DNA of 11,035 bases from Candidatus Fermentibacterota bacterium (GTDB lineage Bacteria > JAFGKV01): assembly GCA_016928395.1 (NCBI GenBank), contig JAFGKV010000164.1, positions 1 to 11,035 of the forward strand, given 5' to 3'. The position numbers and the translations under genes are program-made. Below, in pieces: positions 6,224-11,035 of the stretch (position 1 is the stretch's first letter; each line of letters starts with the position of its first letter). The notes under the pieces are model-generated. The model did no database searches. It was not told the origin of the DNA and saw nothing but the letters and a program-made list of their open reading frames with translations.

Positions 6224-6490
6224 GGCTCCGCCCCTACGATGGTGGGTTGACATCGGTTGTCCGTAGGGGAGGGCGTCTCTGCCCTCCCGTGGTTTCGGGC
6301 GACCAGGGCATTCGCCCCTACGGGGCTGGGTTGAGATCGGTTGTTCCGTCCGTAGGGGAGGGCGTCTCTGCCCTCCCGATCTTCGGGCGACCAGGGGCGG
6401 TCGCCCCTACGGGGGTGGGTTGCCCATCGGATGCCGTAGGGGAAGGACCTGTCCCACATCAGGCGGTGCGGGAGCAACTGGCCTCCCGGG
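6223..6490 (+). repeat. REP-like hairpin array between phd and hicA: fragment, two complete units, one decayed unit
   Basis: A right-end fragment (CCGCCCCTACG) at 6229-6239 is followed by the linker GGGTTGACATCGGTT. Complete units lie at 6262-6322 (right stem altered to GGGCATTCGCCCC) and 6351-6411. The linkers after them decay stepwise (GGGTTGAGATCGG, then GGGTTGCCCATCGG). A last unit at 6435 has lost its stem and runs into a GGTGCGGGAGCAACTG variant like the one at 2661. The bases from 6491 to 6604 hold no gene that I can see. Confidence 0.82.
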
Positions 6491-6604
6491 AGGATGCCGC
6501 TAACCAGGGGCGGCTCGACTGTCGGTTGCCGGCGTACTCGCCCGGCTCCTGATCCGGTGTCTGGAGGTTGACTCTCCTTTGCGCCGGCCGGGTAGGCGGT
6601 GTCC

Positions 6605-6633
6605 TTGGCATCACTCCGTCTTGCTCGTAGATT
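6605..6633 (+). promoter_or_regulatory. Possible hicAB promoter giving a leaderless message
   Basis: TTGGCA at 6605 and TAGATT at 6628 are 17 bases apart. The A of the ATG at 6640 is seven bases after the -10, where transcription normally starts, and no Shine-Dalgarno sequence is present before the gene. The message may therefore be leaderless. Confidence 0.4.
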
Positions 6634-6639
6634 ACTCCC

Positions 6640-6894
6640 ATGGGTACATATGAACGGCTGTATGAACACATTCTCGTGCGTCGCTCCGACGCGCACGTTC
6701 GTTTCGATGCGCTCTGCAACCTTCTCGTTCGCTTGGGTTTCGAGGAACGGATCAAGGGCGACCACCACATCTTCACGATGACCGGTGTCGAAGAGATCCT
6801 CAACCTCCAGCCAGTTGGCAGCCATGGCAAGGCGTACCAGGTCAAGCAGGTCAGGGACATCATCCTGAAGTACCGTCTGAGATTGGGAGAATGA
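6640..6894 (+). CDS. HicA-like mRNA interferase toxin
   Basis: This 84-residue protein has the HicA core: VRFDALCNLLVRLGF (residues 20-34), then GDHHIF (40-45) with the family's His residues at 42-43, and HGKAYQVKQVRDIILKY near the end. HicA folds as a small double-stranded-RNA-binding domain that cleaves mRNA with a histidine. It is somewhat longer than the roughly 60-residue classic HicA because of an N-terminal helix (MGTYERLYEHILVRRSDAHV). No ribosome binding site precedes ATG 6640. The gene ends two bases before the best start of the antitoxin. Pairing with HicB makes the assignment firm. Confidence 0.85.
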   Translation: MGTYERLYEHILVRRSDAHVRFDALCNLLVRLGFEERIKGDHHIFTMTGVEEILNLQPVGSHGKAYQVKQVRDIILKYRLRLGE

Positions 6895-6896
6895 GC

Positions 6897-7109
6897 ATGA
6901 AGTCCAAGTACGAGATTCTCATCTACTGGAGCGATGAAGACTCGGCATTTGTGGCTGAGGTCCCAGAGCTGCCTGGATGCATGGCGGACGGAAAAACCTA
7001 CCAGGAAGTTCTGTCGAATGTCGAGCAGATCATCGCGGAATGGATCGAGACTGCAGAAAGACTCGGTCGGCCGATCCCGCAGCCGAAGGGCCGCCTCGTC
7101 TACGCTTGA
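6897..7109 (+). CDS. HicB-family antitoxin
   Basis: ATG at 6897 has GGGAGA seven to eight bases upstream; ATG at 6891, overlapping the hicA stop, is the alternative and adds two residues. The 70-residue protein reads YEILIYWSDEDSAFVAEVPE, then LPGCMADGKTYQEVLSNVEQ and WIETAERLGRPIPQPKG, the partial RNase H-like fold of HicB. It lacks a separate DNA-binding domain, which is usual for this short class. It should bind HicA and block its active site. Translation is probably coupled to hicA. Confidence 0.9.
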   Translation: MKSKYEILIYWSDEDSAFVAEVPELPGCMADGKTYQEVLSNVEQIIAEWIETAERLGRPIPQPKGRLVYA

Positions 7110-7116
7110 GCCCCAT

Positions 7117-7136
7117 CCGCGCGTGGAACACCGCGG
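7117..7136 (+). terminator. Hairpin after hicB, possible terminator
   Basis: CCGCG-(C)-GTG, loop GAA, CAC-CGCGG forms an eight-pair stem with one bulged base, seven bases after the hicB stop. No T tract follows, so an intrinsic terminator is doubtful. Confidence 0.3.
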
Positions 7137-7525
7137 TGAGGTCGGGGGCGAGTCGAGGGGACGTTCGTTCTAAGAGGGTCAAGAGGGGCAAGGCCTGGCC
7201 AGGCATGGGCGGCCTCAGTGCACGCATCATGCACGACTGTCGACGGTTGCCCCCGCATCCGCCTGTGCGGGAAGCCACGCGCGAGGTCCGAAAGGCAGCG
7301 ACATGCGCGGCTGCCGCCAGCTCCTACACTCGCGAAGTAGCGTGATAGGACTGCCTGGGAGGCGCGGGTGTCGCCCAGCATCCTGAGAATCTTGCACGTG
7401 GACTGAAACTGGACACATGGGGTCCTTGATCCGCACAGCTCCCCCACCGTGCGTCATCCCCATATGGGCCTTCGCGAGAAAGGATACCTCCACCGTCCGA
7501 CCTGCCACATGTCCGGCCCTAACCC
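7137..7525. other. Non-coding stretch after hicAB
   Basis: No gene with a ribosome site or family pattern is seen on either strand. A weak hairpin-like GCATCCGCCTGTGCGGG at 7256 resembles variant repeats at 2651 and 6464. GTGGACTGAAACTGGACAC at 7397 looks like an insertion-sequence end, but no partner end is found. Confidence 0.4.
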
Positions 7526-7611
7526 CTGAGCGTCCCTCGGGTATCTACATGATCCGCCTCAGAGCCGGCGGTTCAAGCCGTACGCGACCCGTTGTTGTTG
7601 TGAGGTCGTAG
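7526..7611 (+). pseudogene. Fossil C-terminal sorting tail (FlgD-Ig-like remnant)
   Basis: The frame ending at TAG 7609 reads PSGIYMIRLRAGGSSRTRPV then VVVRS. The end of the propeller gene reads PSGLYLVTLEAGGLIRTRPV then VLFRS. Sixteen of 25 positions match. Upstream of PSG the similarity stops and there is no plausible start or domain, so this is the last 25 codons of a lost secreted-protein gene. Like the intact gene, it takes its stop from the hairpin repeat. Deletion or recombination has removed the rest. Confidence 0.75.
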
Positions 7612-7667
7612 GGGAGGGCGTCTCTGCCCTCCCGGTCTTCGGGCGACCAGGGGCGGTCGCCCCTACG
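7607..7667 (+). repeat. Complete REP-like hairpin unit at the fossil tail
   Basis: CGTAGGGG, stem GGGAGGGC/GCCCTCCC with loop GTCTCT, connector GGTCTTC, stem GGGCGACC/GGTCGCCC with loop AGGGGC, ending CTACG. It matches the unit at 2475 almost base for base. The following linker is interrupted by the MITE-like element. Confidence 0.9.
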
Positions 7668-7673
7668 AGGTCG

Positions 7674-7873
7674 GGTTGACTGAACTCCTGACATGGGTTC
7701 CGTTTTGCCTGCGGTTTTTCGGCCAGAAAACGCACGCCGAAGTTTATTTTGAACGTCCCTCGCGCGCGCGTGCGCGCGCCTGAGAAAACCGCAATGAGTA
7801 GTGCAGACCCGCAGGATCACATCGCCTTGCAGGACAATAGGTTGCACGTGGTATGTCAGGAGTTCAGGTTGAC
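7674..7873. mobile_element. MITE-like insertion (7681-7866) with 14-bp inverted ends and 7-bp target duplication
   Basis: TGAACTCCTGACAT at 7681-7694 and its exact reverse complement ATGTCAGGAGTTCA at 7853-7866 bound a 186-bp element without a plausible gene. GGTTGAC is found directly before (7674-7680) and directly after (7867-7873). Removing the element and one GGTTGAC restores GGGTTGACATCG, the linker found after other repeat copies, so the empty site can be read off. Inside are an inverted repeat TGCGGTTTT (7710) / AAAACCGCA (7785) and a CG-alternating palindrome at 7761-7779. The transposase that moved it is not in the window. Confidence 0.78.
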
Positions 7874-7946
7874 ATCGTTGCCCGAATGGACTGAACCCTC
7901 CAACCCTGGCGTCTGATCGTTGCCTGCGTCGCGCAGCGAGCCCCCG

Positions 7947-9671
7947 TCAGTCGCAGCCGCTAGAGCAGGCCTTGAAGTCGAGATTCAGGAAGGCCTTGAA
8001 GTCGTCGGTTTCGAGGTAGTCCATCTCCCGCTGGAAATCTCGTGAGGCCACGCTCTTGGCACCCTCAACCGACAGTGGAATCTCAAAGGCCGAGTCGTCT
8101 CCCGCAGTGCCCGTGACCCGGGTGAAGAACCACTCGGCGCCAGGGACCGGCACATCCACGATATCGGGCAAGGGCACCAGCTGAAATGCCGAGAACAAGA
8201 TTATGCAGAATCGGTACATGGCGCGTTCGAAATCGGTGAATGCGGGGCGGAGGAGCTGAAGCCGGAGCTTGTCGTGAAGGGCCTCGCCTTCGACGCCGAT
8301 AAGGTAGTTGCGCGGGATGTACCGGGGGATATTGAACGCAATGTAGTCGGTTCCGGGCAGGCCCTGAACCACGTGGCGGAGATCCATGCTGCCGATGAAC
8401 ATCCGGCAGTCCCCCCGGAGCTTGCCCTTGAGACTGACCACATCGGCGGGGCCTCGCCGCTTCTCGAAGAATAGCTCGGCCTTGCCCGTGACCTTGTAGC
8501 GGGTTCGCATATAGGGCGCGCCGGCCAAGTAGTAGTCGATCCTGAGGTCGCCGTCTAGCGGGCCTATGTAGCGCTCGCAGTTGCTGAGCGCATCGTCAAC
8601 TACCCACTCGGTGCATTTCTCGATAGCGGTGGTCAGCGGCCCCTGAATATCCTGGAACCCACCGCAGGCGTTTTCGATCTCCCTGACGGCCAGGAGGCCA
8701 TTCCGCTTGCATTCCTGTATCATCGCCTGCTGCTCGGGGGTGTACTGGTCGAACAAGTAGCTGTCAATGAGCTTCTGAACACCCTCGGTCAGCGCGTTCT
8801 TCATGGTGTTCAGACACCACACCGTGACCCCCTCCACCAATGTCACGACCTTCAGATAGAGGTTCAAGGTCTCCTTAACGACTTCGCACTGATAGAACCA
8901 GTGCTGACACCAAAAGGCGGTTGACTTCGTATCGGCGACCCTGTCCACCACAACGGCCTGGGCCTGGCGAACCGCGTCGCTATGCGTTGCGAGCAGCAGG
9001 GCTCCTTGCGCCAGCGCCTCCTGTACTTCAGGCGCGGGAACCCCCTCAGCCGCGGAGGTCAGGGCTTCCATGGCAATCTGGAACTGAGTGATGCGTTCTT
9101 GGGCGGAGTCGAGTGCCTGCAGGGCCGCGGCCGCCTGCTGCAAAGCCTCCCCCTGGCCCGGGGTTGCCGGGTAGTCCGCCGTGGCAGTGTGAAACAGGCG
9201 AATGGCCTCCATCTGAGTGCGGCCGGCGTCGGCAAGAGCCTGGGCAGCGAGCCCGAATGCGGCCGCGGTTTCGACAACCTCGAATGACTCTTCGGCCACC
9301 TCGTCAAGCCCGGGCGCTTCGACTCTCGCAATCCAGTTGCCCGCAACGGCCAGCGGCCCTGAGGTCCAGGAGAAGCGCCCATCGTCAGCCCGGGTTACCG
9401 AGCCGTCTGTGCCAACCTGGGTTAAGGCAGTGGCCGGGGGCACGAGCATCACGTGAACCTCATTTGCCGCCGCAGACGGAGCCGCCCACCCGCTGACCGT
9501 GAGAGACAGCCCCCGCACCGCCGGGGTCGGAGCGATGGTGAATTGAATGAACTGCCCATCGTAGGCAGCCGACTCTCCCGCCAAAGCTTGCAACAGCATC
9601 GCCGCCAGCCCCGCGCGAGACCACCCCGCGAGGCCGTGGGTGCCGCCCGGGCTAGACCTCATCGGAGGCAT
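7947..9671 (-). CDS. Secreted Cys-rich protein of unknown function
   Basis: I do not recognise this 574-residue protein. A signal peptide is visible: Arg19, then AGLAAMLLQALAG and a likely cut after SAA at residue 36. Residues 38-133 look like a beta-sandwich (Ig-like) domain (LTVSGWAAP, HVMLVPP, GRFSWTSGPL, GNWIARVEAPG). Residues 134-250 are Ala/Gln-rich and helical. Residues 251-370 hold seven of the eleven cysteines (255, 262, 286, 321, 336, 353, 365), suggesting disulfides outside the cytoplasm. Residues 375-540 look mostly beta, with a hydrophobic stretch at 488-503. The last residues contain CSSGC. Start: ATG 9671 overlaps the end of the upstream gene by 20 bases; ATG 9662, with AGGA eight bases before it, is equally possible. 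Co-transcription with the small membrane protein suggests a shared envelope role. No catalytic motif was found. Confidence 0.82.
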   Translation of the reverse strand: MPPMRSSPGGTHGLAGWSRAGLAAMLLQALAGESAAYDGQFIQFTIAPTPAVRGLSLTVSGWAAPSAAANEVHVMLVPPATALTQVGTDGSVTRADDGRFSWTSGPLAVAGNWIARVEAPGLDEVAEESFEVVETAAAFGLAAQALADAGRTQMEAIRLFHTATADYPATPGQGEALQQAAAALQALDSAQERITQFQIAMEALTSAAEGVPAPEVQEALAQGALLLATHSDAVRQAQAVVVDRVADTKSTAFWCQHWFYQCEVVKETLNLYLKVVTLVEGVTVWCLNTMKNALTEGVQKLIDSYLFDQYTPEQQAMIQECKRNGLLAVREIENACGGFQDIQGPLTTAIEKCTEWVVDDALSNCERYIGPLDGDLRIDYYLAGAPYMRTRYKVTGKAELFFEKRRGPADVVSLKGKLRGDCRMFIGSMDLRHVVQGLPGTDYIAFNIPRYIPRNYLIGVEGEALHDKLRLQLLRPAFTDFERAMYRFCIILFSAFQLVPLPDIVDVPVPGAEWFFTRVTGTAGDDSAFEIPLSVEGAKSVASRDFQREMDYLETDDFKAFLNLDFKACSSGCD

Positions 9672-10020
9672 CCTGGGGCAATGACGCTGTCTGGGTCAGC
9701 CCACGAACAATAGTCATGTACCGCTGCTCCAAGGCCAAGGCAGTAAACCCGAAGCCGATCATCACCGTGGTGGTGAAGAAGCACCCCAGCACGGCCAGAG
9801 GAAGCACGGCGGCCATGAGTTCCACCGTGCCCCGTTCCAGGGATCCGGTTTCCAGGGCGTTGACAACGAAGATGGGGTTGACTAGAGCCGGGGACTTGAT
9901 GAACAGCCAGGCCAGGGTTGTGGCGAGGATCACCAGGGATAGTATTCCCGCCGGCTTCCAGGATCGGAGCAATCGCGTCCGTTTTTGGATGAACAGTGCG
10001 TCACGATCTGAGATGGGCAT
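9652..10020 (-). CDS. Small two-helix membrane protein of unknown function
   Basis: ATG at 10020 is chosen because GGGAGA lies a few bases upstream; a TTG at 10071 would add 17 residues without a ribosome site. The 122-residue protein has a basic start (FIQKRTRLLRSWK), a membrane helix at about 24-41 (AGILSLVILATTLAWLFI), an external or periplasmic stretch of about 28 residues, and a second long helix at about 67-97 (ELMAAVLPLAVLGCFFTTTV). The tail is polar. No known family comes to mind. Its end overlaps the start of the secreted Cys-rich protein, so the two form a small operon and may assemble together at the inner membrane. Confidence 0.75.
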   Translation of the reverse strand: MPISDRDALFIQKRTRLLRSWKPAGILSLVILATTLAWLFIKSPALVNPIFVVNALETGSLERGTVELMAAVLPLAVLGCFFTTTVMIGFGFTALALEQRYMTIVRGLTQTASLPQDASDEV

Positions 10021-10218
10021 CGGCTTCTCCCTCGTATCGATTGGCCTCTTGACGGTATCCGTGGCCGCCAAGGATAGCGCCGCCTCTATCGCGCGGAAGG
10101 CACTCCGGGTGTAAAGGCATCCACGCGAGTTTTCACCGTCGTCGGCGAGGCGGCGAGGTGCGCAATGGGCCGTAGGGTCATGTCGTGCGACGTGCGTCTC
10201 TCACGATGTGCCACGCGA

Positions 10219-10247
10219 GGATGGCCCACAGAAGAACAAGGCCATCC
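10219..10247 (-). terminator. Hairpin after the cupin gene, possible terminator
   Basis: GGATGGCC and GGCCATCC pair perfectly over eight bases around a 13-base loop, 15 bases past the cupin stop. No T tract follows on the minus strand, so this is only a candidate. The rest of the gap 10021-10261 holds no gene that I can support. Confidence 0.35.
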
Positions 10248-10261
10248 ACCGTTCCTTGGCA

Positions 10262-10603
10262 TCAGGTTGCGCCGTGGGGCACAAGGCACAGGAAGCGCAT
10301 GCCTTCGAGGCCGGCCGCGAATTGGTGCTCCTCGCCCGGCTTCACCAGAGCGAAACAGCCCCGCTCCAGGGCGGTCCAGTGGCCTTCGGCCCAGAGTTTG
10401 CCGGTGCCGTCGATCACGAAGACTTCGTGTTCCCACGCGTGTTCATGGCGCGGGGTCTGGCCATTGGGTTCGAGCCGAATGAGACGCATGGCAAAGGTCG
10501 GTGCGCCCTTGGCTCTGTCGATCAGCCATGAGATGGATGCGCCTGATGCGCCTTCGGCGTTCACCGGATTCAGTATCGCGTCATTGATGGTTCCCATGAG
10601 CAT
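10262..10603 (-). CDS. Single-domain cupin protein
   Basis: ATG at 10603 has AGGAGG seven bases upstream. The 113-residue protein shows both cupin motifs: G-QTPR-H53-x-H55 with Glu60 (HEHAWEHEVFVIDG), then KPGEEHQF with His93. These residues bind one metal ion in a small beta-barrel. The ligand set is complete, so metal-dependent binding or catalysis is likely. Known relatives are sensors of small ligands, sugar isomerases or dioxygenases, and the sequence does not choose among them. The gene stands alone, with long non-coding stretches either side. Confidence 0.88.
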   Translation of the reverse strand: MLMGTINDAILNPVNAEGASGASISWLIDRAKGAPTFAMRLIRLEPNGQTPRHEHAWEHEVFVIDGTGKLWAEGHWTALERGCFALVKPGEEHQFAAGLEGMRFLCLVPHGAT

Positions 10604-10617
10604 TGGGGTTCCTCCTA

Positions 10618-10757
10618 GCTTTGGTGAGGAGTGAGGAGTGAGGAGACAGCCAGTTCACTCTTCTGCTCCCTTCCATTTTCTGTGTTCTCTGTGCCTCTCT
10701 GTGGTGAGTCTGCCTTCGCTCGTAGTGCGCAGTGCGCAGGGTTCAGGGTTCAGTAAG
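10618..10757. repeat. Cluster of short tandem duplications
   Basis: GTGAGGA is repeated three times (10624-10644), AGTGCGC twice (10725-10738) and GGTTCAG twice (10740-10753). Between them is TTCTGTGTTCTCTGTGCCTC and TCTGTGGTGA, a CT/TG-rich phrase I recall from intergenic DNA of many environmental genomes. No coding signal was found. Confidence 0.5.
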
Positions 10758-10836
10758 GCCTCTGAGTGCCAAGGCACTCAGGGCTTTCAAGGTTGAGAGG
10801 ACGGCGCATTGCAGGTGCGCGGTGCCACGGTTTCCC

Positions 10837-11023
10837 TGTAGGAGCGGCGTCCGCCGCGAACGGGTCGGGCTCAACGTCAGATTGTCTACACCTTCGCGCC
10901 TTACGGCGCTCCTACATTGTAGCCACGCCGCTCTGCGGCGTGTCACCTGGGCGGGCACAGAGTCCCGCCCCTACGGACATGATGGGCACCAGCCCTCGTA
11001 GGGGCGACCGTCTCCCGTCGCCC
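10837..11023. repeat. Cluster of five diverged hairpin repeats
   Basis: TGTAGGAGCGGCG-TC-CGCCGC (10837), GCGCC-TTAC-GGCGCTCCTACA (10896), ACGCCGC-TCT-GCGGCGT (10925), GGGCGGG-CACAGAGT-CCCGCCC with CTACGG (10949) and CGTAGGGGCGAC-CGTCTCCC-GTCGCCC (10997). Ends TGTAGGAG or CGTAGGGG recur in both orientations. They keep the pairing of the main repeat while changing its bases, so they are related or convergent REP-like elements. The array probably continues past the window. Confidence 0.7.
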
Positions 11024-11035
11024 GCCGGGGGTTCG

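Noticed and set aside
7417-7525. Coding sequence upstream of the fossil tail
   Set aside because: The frame is open but does not resemble the Ig-like domain expected there, and no ribosome site is seen; only the last 25 codons are homologous.
7545-7847. Minus-strand gene in the MITE-like element
   Set aside because: The frame crosses both the element and the hairpin repeat and reads like repeat translation at its end; no ribosome site.
9113-9496. Plus-strand frame opposite the secreted Cys-rich protein
   Set aside because: Antisense shadow in GC-rich DNA with Pro/Arg-rich composition; the minus-strand frame has a signal peptide and domain-like pattern.
10732-11001. Frames in the last 300 bases
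   Set aside because: Both strands have frames, but they translate tandem duplications and hairpin repeats; no start signals.
1-11035. tRNA or rRNA genes
   Set aside because: No cloverleaf or T-loop pattern and no conserved rRNA segment was noticed on reading either strand; a covariance search was not possible.

Overview
The window is GC-rich bacterial DNA with long, repeat-filled gaps between genes. The first gene ends in a FlgD-Ig-like / type IX-like C-terminal tail after a run of DxDxDG propeller repeats. That architecture is common in the Fibrobacterota-Chlorobi-Bacteroidota superphylum and in candidate phyla such as Eisenbacteria, Latescibacteria and Krumholzibacteria. I infer an uncultured lineage of that kind, but nothing here proves a phylum.

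Layout. (1) 1-1821 (+): the 3' part of a large secreted beta-propeller protein with a sorting tail. (2) 1991-2263 (-): a small Cys/Gly-rich peptide gene with its own strong promoter. It has a YxxPxL leader-like start and six C-x-x-G units, and is a candidate RiPP precursor. (3) 2400-3492: a REPtron-like block, in which a REP-associated tyrosine transposase (RAYT) gene lies between arrays of a hairpin repeat. (4) 3604-4590 (+): a sulfotransferase with an N-terminal helix-turn-helix. (5) 4771-7109: three toxin-antitoxin modules (AbrB-type VapB/VapC; Phd-type antitoxin/PIN toxin on the minus strand; HicA/HicB), separated by further copies of the repeat. (6) 7110-7946: non-coding, holding a fossil copy of the sorting tail, a complete repeat copy, and a 186-bp MITE-like insertion with 14-bp inverted ends and a 7-bp target duplication. 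(7) 7947-10020 (-): a two-gene unit encoding a small two-helix membrane protein and a 574-residue secreted Cys-rich protein of unknown function. (8) 10262-10603 (-): a single-domain cupin. (9) 10604-11035: short tandem duplications and a second cluster of related hairpin repeats.

The main theme is the dispersed repeat. The complete unit is about 61 bp, begins CGTAGGGG and ends CCCCTACG. It contains two hairpins and is often followed by a GGGTTGACATCGG linker. Four plus-strand reading frames (the propeller protein, the RAYT, VapC and the fossil tail) take their stop codon from the TAG inside the repeat's first bases, so the element acts as a stop codon plus hairpin placed exactly at gene ends. 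The RAYT is the obvious candidate to have spread it. The genes otherwise do not form one pathway; this looks like an accessory region of selfish modules beside secreted-protein genes.
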